Origin: Tannerella sp.
GTDB taxonomy: Bacteria; Bacteroidota; Bacteroidia; Bacteroidales; Tannerellaceae
Direction of reading: 5' to 3'
Length of the DNA stretch: 12,642 nucleotides
Assembly: GCA_031283785.1 (NCBI GenBank)
Contig: JAITBC010000169.1
Span: forward strand, 1 to 12,642
Each line of letters begins with the position of its first letter. Within the stretch, counting starts at the first letter, position 1. Both the position numbers and the translations under genes were made by a program. Positions 6,926 through 12,642 of the stretch are shown in pieces. The notes beneath the pieces were generated by a model. It did no database searches and was not told the DNA's origin. It saw nothing but the letters and a program-made list of their open reading frames with translations.

Positions 6926-7654
6926 ATGGGAAGAGCGTTTGAATACAGAAAAGCAAGGAAATTAAAACGTTGGGGTAACATGGCCCGTGTCTTTACTAAA
7001 TTAGGAAAAGAAATAACGATTGCAGCCAAATCGGGCGGGGCTGACCCCGAAACAAATCCCCGTTTACGTGTGCTGATGCAAACGGCAAAAAAGGAAAATA
7101 TGCCGAAAGATAATGTGGAACGTGCCATAAAAAAAGCTACATCCAAAGACTTCACCGACTATAAGGAGGTGAATTACGAAGGATATGGCCAGTATGGTAT
7201 TGCCATTTTTGTGGAAACGGCAACCGACAATACCACCCGCACGGTAGCAAACATACGCAGCTATTTCAACAAACATGGCGGATCGCTCGGCACTACCGGT
7301 TCGCTGGAGTTCCTGTTCGACCATAAATGCGTCTTCCATATCGTCAAAAAAGAAGGACTGCTCCTGGAAGACCTCGAATTCGAACTTATCGATTATGGTG
7401 TGGACGAAGTGGAAGAGGACGAAGACGAGATAATCCTGTACGGAGATTTTGCTCAGAACTCGGCGATACAGAAATACCTCGAAGACAACGGATACGAGAT
7501 CACGTCAAGCGAGTTCGTCCGCATACCGAACGATGTAAAAGAGGTAACACCGGAACAGCGCGAAACGATTGAGAGACTAATCGAAAAGATTGAAGATGAC
7601 GACGATGTCCAGAACGTCTTCCACAATATGAAAGATGACGGTTCTGTCGAATAA
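6926..7654 (+). CDS. yebC: YebC/PmpR (TACO1) family protein
   Basis: The 242-residue protein has the typical family length and opens MGRAFEYRKARKLKRWGNMA, the Bacteroidota version of the family's N-terminal motif, followed by ARVFTKLGKEITIAAKSGG and NMPKDNVERAIKKAT. The middle shows YEGYGQYGIAIFVETATDN, and the C-terminal domain is acidic. Family members were first annotated as transcriptional regulators. Bacterial YebC and mitochondrial TACO1 are now understood to act on ribosomes and ease translation of difficult stretches such as prolines. A cytoplasmic location is expected. The gene follows pheT by 52 AT-rich bases with no terminator, and no separate promoter was recognised, so co-transcription is likely; linking two translation genes fits that. 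It ends 24 bases from the stop codon of the convergent regulator. Confidence 0.95.
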   Translation: MGRAFEYRKARKLKRWGNMARVFTKLGKEITIAAKSGGADPETNPRLRVLMQTAKKENMPKDNVERAIKKATSKDFTDYKEVNYEGYGQYGIAIFVETATDNTTRTVANIRSYFNKHGGSLGTTGSLEFLFDHKCVFHIVKKEGLLLEDLEFELIDYGVDEVEEDEDEIILYGDFAQNSAIQKYLEDNGYEITSSEFVRIPNDVKEVTPEQRETIERLIEKIEDDDDVQNVFHNMKDDGSVE

Positions 7655-7678
7655 AGAAAGAGAGAGCCTTTCCGGTTT

Positions 7679-8329
7679 TTAAATATAATATTCGGCAACG
7701 TCGAGGATGCCGGCGCGAATAGCATATTTCACGGCCTCGTGTACATTATTTATATCTAACTTCCGGAATATGTTTTTTCTGTGGGAATTGACCGTATGGA
7801 AACTCAGATTCTTCTCGTAAGCTATTTCCTTAGTTGTCTTTCCCAGTGCGATCTCGTGCAGGATAGTCTTTTCCGAAGTCGTGAGATGAATATCTGCGGC
7901 AGAGTCGATGTTTGCCGGGTTTTCACTTTCAATAATTTGTTCTGCGGATTCACAAACATACGGAATGCCGATCGACGTATTGTGTAAAGCTTTCATAATC
8001 TCCTTTTGGGAATCATTTTTCATCACGATGCTGATTGTAGGATCGGAAAGTAGAACATAACGAAGAAAATGCATCCCTAATTCGCCTGAAAAAAGTATCC
8101 ACCTCGAGGCTTTTGCCGCAGCTTTAACATTCAGCATTTGTTGCATGGATGTAAAATCAAATAAAGTATAATCCAAAATGACGATCGCATCGGGATAAAT
8201 GCATAATTTCCCCTGTAATTCGTTCATTGTCCCGACACGAACAATAATTTCTATTCCTGTTCGCTTAAGGAGAACGGAAATTCCTTCGTTTGTGACAAAT
8301 TGATTGTCTGCCAGAATACAGGTTTTCAT
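7679..8329 (-). CDS. LuxR/NarL-type response regulator
   Basis: The 216-residue protein has a degenerate receiver domain (about 1-120) and a LuxR-type helix-turn-helix (about 147-210). Receiver landmarks are present: D8 followed by N9 in ILADNQF, where most receivers have two acidic residues; the likely phospho-acceptor D53 in VILDYTL; S81 in LFSGE; and K104 in IVMKND. The DNA-binding part has the family signature LTTSEKTILHEIALGKTTKE, with recognition-helix residues around SFHTVNSHRKNIFRKL. An in-frame TTG further upstream overlaps the -7 promoter element, so the ATG at 8329 is preferred. No histidine kinase is adjacent, making it an orphan regulator. It is divergent from cysK, so control of cysK or of itself is possible but unproven. 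Activation may differ from the classic scheme because one acidic pocket residue is Asn. Confidence 0.9.
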   Translation of the reverse strand: MKTCILADNQFVTNEGISVLLKRTGIEIIVRVGTMNELQGKLCIYPDAIVILDYTLFDFTSMQQMLNVKAAAKASRWILFSGELGMHFLRYVLLSDPTISIVMKNDSQKEIMKALHNTSIGIPYVCESAEQIIESENPANIDSAADIHLTTSEKTILHEIALGKTTKEIAYEKNLSFHTVNSHRKNIFRKLDINNVHEAVKYAIRAGILDVAEYYI

Positions 8330-8362
8330 TTTACAACTTTTAGGGTAAATAACTTCGAGGTG

Positions 8363-8370
8363 CAAAGGTA
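8363..8370 (-). promoter_or_regulatory. -7 promoter element of the response regulator gene
   Basis: The minus strand reads TACCTTTG, an exact match to TAnnTTTG, 33 bases before the regulator's ATG at 8329. The -33 position overlaps the dyad at 8383-8398, and no clear TTTG is found at the right distance. Confidence 0.5.
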
Positions 8371-8382
8371 GTCATTTTATCC

Positions 8383-8398
8383 GTGGTAAAAATACCAC
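8383..8398. promoter_or_regulatory. Perfect dyad GTGGTA-AAAA-TACCAC, candidate operator
   Basis: Six-base arms (8383-8388 and 8393-8398) are perfect inverted repeats around AAAA. The dyad sits between the divergent promoters, covering the -33 region of the regulator promoter and about 35-50 bases upstream of the cysK -7 element. A dimeric regulator could bind it and affect both genes. Which protein binds is unknown; the adjacent LuxR-type regulator is the first candidate. Confidence 0.4.
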
Positions 8399-8431
8399 AA
8401 ATGTGCTATTTTTTATGTCTGATTTATGCCA

Positions 8432-8439
8432 TACATTTG
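8432..8439 (+). promoter_or_regulatory. cysK: -7 promoter element of cysK
   Basis: TACATTTG matches TAnnTTTG exactly and lies 44 bases before the cysK ATG. The -33 region is T-rich (8409-8414) without a clear TTTG. Confidence 0.5.
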
Positions 8440-8482
8440 CGGCAAATTATAAACCATTGAAATATAAAAAATAAAAACGATT

Positions 8483-9430
8483 ATGGCAAAGATTGCAAAA
8501 AAACTGACAGAACTTGTAGGTAATACCCCATTGGTAGAATTAACCTCATTTAGTGAACATCTTTCGTTAGCTGCACGGCTGATAGGGAAAATTGAGTATT
8601 TTAATCCGTTAGGAAGCGTAAAAGACCGTATAGCGCTGGCTATGGTAGAAGATGCCGAAAAGAAAGGCGTCCTTTCACCGGAGGCAACTATTATTGAGCC
8701 GACAAGCGGAAATACCGGTATAGGACTTGCTTTTGTAGCTGCTACCAAAGGCTATAAACTTATTCTTACGATGCCGGAAACCATGAGCCTTGAGCGGCGC
8801 AACTTATTGAAAGCCCTGGGTGCAACGCTTGTGCTTACCTCCGGTGCGGAAGGAATGAAAGGTGCAATCGCTAAGGCGGAGGCGCTGAATAAGGAAATCG
8901 CCGGTTCCATTATCTTGCAGCAATTCAACAATCCGTCCAATCCTGAAATTCATCGGACGACGACAGCCGAAGAAATATGGCGCGACACGGACGGGCAGGT
9001 AGATATATTTGTTTCCGGGGTCGGAACGGGAGGAACCGTTAGCGGAGCCGGGAAAAGACTGAAAGAGCTTAATTCCCAACTGAAAGTATATGCCGTAGAA
9101 CCGGCAGATTCGCCGGTACTTTCGGGAGGATCGCCCGGAGCGCACAAGATACAGGGTATCGGAGCCGGTTTTATTCCTGAAAATTATGATGATTCGGTTA
9201 TAGACGAAATTATCCGCGTTACAAATGACGATGCGATACGGACCAGCCGCGAACTGGCGAAAACCGAAGGCCTCCTGGTCGGCATATCGTCGGGAGCTGC
9301 CGTATATGCCGCCGCCCAACTGGCTAAATTACCGGAGAATAAAGGCAAAAATATCGTTGCGATATTGCCGGATACGGGCGAACGTTACCTCTCTACGATC
9401 CTTTATGCTTTTGATGAGTATCCATTATAA
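8483..9430 (+). CDS. cysK: Cysteine synthase A (O-acetylserine sulfhydrylase)
   Basis: This PLP enzyme makes cysteine from O-acetylserine and sulfide in the cytoplasm. The 315 residues match the family length. Visible motifs are [10 protein letters not shown] (11-20), the PLP lysine K47 in [11 protein letters not shown], the substrate-binding loop [13 protein letters not shown] (72-84), the phosphate-binding glycine loop [10 protein letters not shown] (179-188), GISSGAA (267-273), and [10 protein letters not shown] near the end. CysM-type enzymes differ in these loops, and the TSGNTG and [10 protein letters not shown] segments favour CysK. The ATG at 8483 gives the usual N-terminus, [16 protein letters not shown]. 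The gene has its own promoter and is divergent from the LuxR-type regulator. The gene is complete. Confidence 0.96.
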   Translation: MAKIAKKLTELVGNTPLVELTSFSEHLSLAARLIGKIEYFNPLGSVKDRIALAMVEDAEKKGVLSPEATIIEPTSGNTGIGLAFVAATKGYKLILTMPETMSLERRNLLKALGATLVLTSGAEGMKGAIAKAEALNKEIAGSIILQQFNNPSNPEIHRTTTAEEIWRDTDGQVDIFVSGVGTGGTVSGAGKRLKELNSQLKVYAVEPADSPVLSGGSPGAHKIQGIGAGFIPENYDDSVIDEIIRVTNDDAIRTSRELAKTEGLLVGISSGAAVYAAAQLAKLPENKGKNIVAILPDTGERYLSTILYAFDEYPL

Positions 9431-9478
9431 TTAAATGAAAAATCACTACTGACCGACTAAATTATTCCGCATGAAAAA

Positions 9479-9501
9479 GGGCGACCGTTGTCAGGTCGCC
9501 C
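9479..9501 (-). terminator. GC-rich hairpin with a T-tract on the minus strand only
   Basis: GGGCGACC (9479-9486) and GGTCGCCC (9494-9501) pair perfectly over 8 bases around GTTGTCA. Read on the minus strand it is followed by TTTTT (9478-9474), a good intrinsic terminator. Read on the plus strand, as needed to end cysK, it is followed by GAAAGTTG and has no T-tract. It may still stop or protect the cysK transcript as a 3' hairpin. Confidence 0.5.
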
Positions 9502-9504
9502 GAA

Positions 9505-9528
9505 AGTTGTAATTTTGTAATTGCAACT
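9505..9528. repeat. Second hairpin inside the 142-bp element
   Basis: AGTTGTAATT (9505-9514) pairs with AATTGCAACT (9519-9528) over 10 positions, including one G-T pair, around the loop TTGT. It is directly adjacent to the GC-rich hairpin at 9479-9501. Confidence 0.55.
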
Positions 9529-9578
9529 GATTAAATATCAATAATATAAAAATAAAACCGAATTTTAGTCGGTTAATA

Positions 9579-10265
9579 GTGATCTGGAACCTTTTTGACG
9601 ACGAGAACTATCGTTGGCGTTACCGGGGAGATATTCATAACAATATAGATAATTCCAATTATTCCGGCAGGGTGTTTGCTCTTGTACATGACGGGAGAAC
9701 TCCGGATAATAGTAATTGGTGGAATCCCGGAAACGACGGCGATGCATTAGAAATTTATATTCCCGGCGCCGGTCGGTCGTTAGTGCCTTTCCCGCTATAT
9801 TTTACAGTGGATATGGGGCGGAAAGGAATTTACAGCCGTTTCAATATCATACCTCGGCAGCGCTCTCCTGACTATTCGGCGGCAATTCCTATAGATTTCG
9901 AAATATGGGGAACAAACCATCCTAAACTTACTACCGAAGTGGACGACGGTAGCAGGGAAGCCAACCTGTCATACTGGACAAACTGGCCTCAAGCCAACGG
10001 CACTGATACCTGGAAAAACGACGGATGGACAAAAATTGCCACCTGTAAATTGGTTCTCTCGTCGGGCGAATCGAAATATGTCGCCGGAATGGCGTTGTCA
10101 GATGAAGACCTTAGCAATTACAAGACAAACGGATTTGAATTTATTGTAAATGAAGGCATAACCGAAGGTTTCCGTTACCTGCGTTGGGTAATAAATGACA
10201 CAAATACAGGCCAGAAATGTCTCCAGATATGCGAAATAAGGCTCTGGGGGACGTACAGTGACTGA
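9579..10265 (+). pseudogene. 5'-truncated fragment of a SusE/F-like lipoprotein: lone DUF5000-type domain
   Basis: The readable 228 residues resemble the C-terminal DUF5000-type domain (discoidin/F5-8C-like fold) of Bacteroidales surface lipoproteins with the order DUF4959-DUF5126-DUF5000. Telling blocks are FPLYFTVDMG (71-80), IYSRFNIIPRQ (84-94), IPIDFEIWGTN (103-113), a GWTKIATCKL segment (149-158) and EGFRYLRWVINDT, ending EIRLWGT (219-225). Such proteins are encoded in polysaccharide utilisation loci beside SusC/SusD pairs. Here the signal peptide, the lipobox and about 200 N-terminal residues are missing. The only start is a GTG at 9579, inside the terminal repeat of the 142-bp element, and no SusC or SusD is nearby. 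I read it as a remnant, though the domain itself has no internal stop codon. Expression is unlikely, since the nearest promoter belongs to cysK. Confidence 0.7.
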
Positions 10266-10395
10266 AAAAATTATTTCGTATCTCTATACAGTCAAAAATA
10301 CCGCACAAGTTGCCGATTAATGCATTTAATTTAAAAATGATTATCTTTACACCGAGATTTACAGTTGTAGAACAGTTATAAAAAATAGATAAGTC

Positions 10396-10799
10396 ATGCA
10401 ACCATTAGCAATAGATACACAGTCGTTCGAAGATTTACGTAACAACGGGTGCGTATATGTGGACAAAACCGTAATCATCTACAGGATGATTACAGTGGAT
10501 GGATTTATTTTCTTTTACGACCTGGCCGGTTCGGAAAATCATTATTGGTAAGTACCCTGGAAGCAATATTCAAGGGACGGAAAAAGTTATTCAAAGGTAC
10601 TTACATCTACGACAAATGGGAATGGAAACAACGATATCCGGACAAACATTTGTATTTGGTTTTCCTTATCGGCGCACTGAAACAGATACACGACCGGCAG
10701 TATTACAATAAATATCTTGGAAAAGTCCTTCTTCCGGAAATCGCTTTTTCGGGAAAACAACCCGGATGCAGGATGGAGATATTAAATTGTCGAATATAA
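10396..10799 (+). pseudogene. Frameshifted, internally deleted AAA-ATPase-like / PD-(D/E)XK nuclease family gene
   Basis: The original start is the ATG at 10396 (MQPLAIDTQSFEDLRNNG, then CVYVDKT), typical of the Bacteroidota family with an AAA-ATPase-like N-terminal domain and a PDDEXK_9 C-terminal domain (about 500-580 residues). This frame ends at TAA 10549-10551. Near 10490-10497 the homology moves to another frame, which continues with the P-loop-like LLRPGRFGKSLLVSTLEAIF and IYDKWEWKQRYP. At about 10640 the sequence jumps to the family's C-terminus (DKHLYL, then ALKQIHDRQYYNKYLGK, then IAFSGKQPGCRME) and ends at 10799. The middle several hundred residues are gone, including the nuclease EFK motif. 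A near-consensus -7 element, TATCTTTA, at 10342-10349 may be its old promoter. It cannot make a working protein. The family is abundant and variable in gut and oral Bacteroidales; its role is poorly defined. Confidence 0.85.
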
Positions 10800-10847
10800 A
10801 AATTGTATGTAAATGTAAAAAATATTTACCAATTTAATGTAGAACTT

Positions 10848-12194
10848 ATGAATACAACAAGAAGAAAATTTTTAAAGGCTACTGCAGCAGGGGCTGTGGT
10901 TTCCGCAATTACACCGTCCGTGTTTGGGAGCGAAGCGAAGGTTCCCGTTAGCCGTCCGACGGTTATTCCGAAAGAAGCGTTTGGCGCCAACGACCGCATT
11001 CGTGTGGCCGTACTGGGTGTCAACGGTCGCGGACAGAATCATGTCGAAGAAGTGATGAAACAGCAAAATGCCGAAGTAGCTGTCCTGTGCGACCCCGACT
11101 TGGTTGTCCTTAATCAACAGGCAAAAAAGTTTGACGAGAAGTACAAAAAGAAAGTTGCCGTCGAACAGGATTTCCGGAAGGTCTATGAAGACAGGAATAT
11201 CGACGCTGTATCGCTTGCTACGCCGAATCACTGGCATGCTCTTCAGGTCATCCTTGCTTGTCAGGCCGGAAAAGACGTCTATGTTGAAAAGCCTGCCACC
11301 CACAACATTTACGAAGGCGGCAAGATGATTGAAGCGGCTTACAAATACAACCGTATCGTGCAGCACGGCGTACAGTTGCGCAGTTCGGTTGCGATTCGTG
11401 AAGCGATTCAGCATTTGCGTAGCGGGCTTATCGGGAGAGTTTATATGGCTCGCGGACTGGTCTATCGCTGGCGTCCCGACATTGGGAACAAAGGCGTTAC
11501 GAAAATTCCCGAAGGACTGGATTACGACCTTTGGTGCGGACCGGCTCCCATGGTGCCCTTTACACGCAACCTTGTACACTACAACTGGCATTGGCACTGG
11601 AACTACGGCAACGGTGACGTCGGCAATCAGGGCATTCACGAAACAGACCTCTGCCAATGGGGGCTTGATGTCGGTCTACCGGAACGCATTACCTCGATGG
11701 GCGGTAAATTCCTTTGGGACGACTGCAAGGAAGTCCCGGAAATCCAGACTTCCATATATCACTATCCGAAGCAGAAGAAAATTATTCAGTTTGAAGTGCG
11801 CAACTGGTGCACCAACCTTGAAGACGGAGCCGGAGTAGGCAATATCTTCTACGGAGATAAAGGCTATATGGTTGTAAAGGGTTACGGGACGTATGAAACG
11901 TATCTCGGCGAAAAGCGGGAAAAAGGTCCCTCACGTTCCGAGAGCGGCGAATTGACGCTGCATTTCAAAAACTGGTTCGATGCCATCCGTGCAAGAGACA
12001 TGAGTTTGCAAAACGCGCCTGTAGAAACAGGACATCTTTCGTCGGCGCTCGCACATCTCGGGAATATCTCGTATCGTCTTGGTAGGCAACTTGATTTCGA
12101 TCCTGTATCGGAGCAGTTTATCGGAGATGAAGACGCCAACCGGATGCGTACTCGTGAATACCGTCAGCCATATATTGTACCGGAAAAAATTTAA
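10848..12194 (+). CDS. Tat-exported Gfo/Idh/MocA family oxidoreductase
   Basis: The 448-residue protein begins with a twin-arginine signal, TTRRKFLKATAAG (3-15), cut probably near SVFGSEA, so a folded, cofactor-loaded enzyme is exported to the periplasm. An N-terminal Rossmann fold binds NAD(P) (RIRVAVLGVNGRGQNH, 50-65; VAVLCDPD, 77-84). The family's EKP motif is at 147-149 (K148 likely catalytic). The C-terminal substrate domain carries the Bacteroidota/Planctomycetes-type block HWHWNYGNGDVGNQGIHETD (248-267). Such enzymes oxidise or reduce sugars or cyclitols; exported members can work with a tightly held, recycling cofactor. The substrate is not predictable here. The ATG at 10848 is chosen over an upstream TTG because it places the twin arginines at residues 5-6. 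A sugar-isomerase-like lipoprotein gene follows after 12 bases, an arrangement typical of sugar-modifying operons, but that partner is truncated. No clear promoter was recognised. Confidence 0.95.
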   Translation: MNTTRRKFLKATAAGAVVSAITPSVFGSEAKVPVSRPTVIPKEAFGANDRIRVAVLGVNGRGQNHVEEVMKQQNAEVAVLCDPDLVVLNQQAKKFDEKYKKKVAVEQDFRKVYEDRNIDAVSLATPNHWHALQVILACQAGKDVYVEKPATHNIYEGGKMIEAAYKYNRIVQHGVQLRSSVAIREAIQHLRSGLIGRVYMARGLVYRWRPDIGNKGVTKIPEGLDYDLWCGPAPMVPFTRNLVHYNWHWHWNYGNGDVGNQGIHETDLCQWGLDVGLPERITSMGGKFLWDDCKEVPEIQTSIYHYPKQKKIIQFEVRNWCTNLEDGAGVGNIFYGDKGYMVVKGYGTYETYLGEKREKGPSRSESGELTLHFKNWFDAIRARDMSLQNAPVETGHLSSALAHLGNISYRLGRQLDFDPVSEQFIGDEDANRMRTREYRQPYIVPEKI

Positions 12195-12206
12195 TACATT
12201 CAAATT

Positions 12207-12563
12207 ATGAAAACAGTATCGATACTGTTAGCATTTTTTCTTTGCGGGCTTGTATCCTGCACTACATCAAAGATATCGCCCACGTATGCTGTTTGCAGCA
12301 AGTTGTCCGATTATCCTGCGTTACAAGCAGCCGGCTATAATTTTTTTGAGCCGACGGTGAGCGCGTTTCTTTCGCCTGCGGAAAGCGATTCCGTCTTCCT
12401 GTCTCATCTGGCGGAAATGAAAGAACTGGACGCTCACCCCATTTCCTGTACAATATTTCTTCCGGGGGGCTATAAGGTAGTCGGAGAAGCGCCGCGACAC
12501 GACGATATTGTAAATTGGGGCGAAAATCCGTTTCGGAGATGCGTTTTTTTCTTCTCGTTATAA
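12207..12563 (+). pseudogene. Truncated sugar-phosphate isomerase/epimerase-like lipoprotein
   Basis: The reading frame gives 118 residues. A lipoprotein signal (MKTVSILLAFFLCGLVSC) has the acylated Cys18 in the lipobox LVSC. Then comes the start of a TIM-barrel xylose-isomerase-like domain: SKLSDYPALQAAGYNFFEPT, LDAHPISCTIFLPGG and the FRR that normally leads into the next barrel strand. After about residue 111 (base 12540) the family resemblance stops, and seven unrelated residues (CVFFFSL) precede the stop. None of the three downstream frames resembles the missing part, so this looks like a deletion or insertion junction, not a point frameshift. Relatives are about 280-300 residues, so roughly two thirds is missing. 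It sits 12 bases after the Gfo/Idh/MocA gene, probably in one operon. The product would not be a working enzyme. Confidence 0.75.
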
Positions 12564-12642
12564 TTGCATACATCAAATGCATTTCGAAAATTATTTCTGG
12601 TGAAGTAAACTTCAATGTTTATTTGAATGATTTCTGATAAGT

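Larger units (their letters stand above)
9442..9583. mobile_element. MITE-like 142-bp element with 22-bp imperfect terminal inverted repeats
   Basis: The left end (9442-9463, ATCACTACTGACCGACTAAATT) and the reverse complement of the right end (9583-9561, ATCACTATTAACCGACTAAAATT) agree except for two substitutions and one extra A. Two more hairpins (9479-9501 and 9505-9528) are nested inside, and there is no coding capacity. No convincing target-site duplication flanks it. Its right end lies exactly where the truncated DUF5000-type fragment becomes readable. This could be a miniature inverted-repeat element, or a complex terminator region after cysK. Confidence 0.45.

Noticed and set aside
8330..8365. 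Upstream TTG start for the response regulator
   Set aside because: It overlaps the TACCTTTG promoter element, and receiver domains normally begin at the MKTCILAD-type start at 8329.
10449..10799. 116-residue frame as a genuine small ATPase
   Set aside because: Its first residues are out of frame relative to the family, the true N-terminus lies in another frame from 10396, and the middle of the family is missing.
12539..12637. 32-codon frame MRFFLLVIIAYIK... after the isomerase break
   Set aside because: It is short, AT-rich and without recognisable similarity, so it is probably chance. It does not resemble the missing part of the isomerase.

Overview
The window looks like a chromosomal segment from a member of the Bacteroidota, most likely order Bacteroidales. 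The pointers are AT-rich translation starts without clear Shine-Dalgarno sequences, several exact matches to the Bacteroidota -7 promoter element TAnnTTTG, a PheT of Bacteroides type, an HU-like/DUF4469 DNA-binding protein, a DUF5000-type SusE/F relative, and a surface protein whose C-terminus resembles a type IX secretion sorting domain. No species can be named from this sequence alone.

Layout. Bases 1-150 hold a cluster of hairpins and short repeats resembling REP-type intergenic elements. On the minus strand follow an HU-like DNA-binding protein (176-931) and a large exported Ig-repeat surface protein (1036-3084). The 524-base gap upstream of that protein holds a clear cobalamin (B12) riboswitch (about 3255-3442, minus strand) with its own promoter. 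The surface protein is therefore B12-controlled and probably takes part in capturing B12 or a related corrinoid at the cell surface. A divergent promoter drives a small exported protein of unknown function (3609-4298).

A housekeeping block comes next: pheT (4411-6873) and yebC (6926-7654) in the same direction, then a convergent LuxR-type response regulator (7679-8329, minus). The regulator is divergent from cysK (8483-9430). A perfect 6-bp dyad lies between their promoters and is a candidate operator.

From about 9440 to 10800 the DNA is a gene graveyard. It holds a 142-bp element with 22-bp imperfect terminal inverted repeats and nested hairpins, a headless DUF5000-type C-terminal domain, and an AAA-ATPase/PD-(D/E)XK family gene that is frameshifted and has lost its middle. 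After it stand an intact Tat-exported Gfo/Idh/MocA oxidoreductase (10848-12194) and a lipoprotein sugar-phosphate isomerase/epimerase-like gene that breaks off after about 111 residues (12207-12563).

The best candidate for a noteworthy system is the riboswitch-controlled surface protein. I found no CRISPR array, no tRNA or rRNA, and no complete transposase gene.
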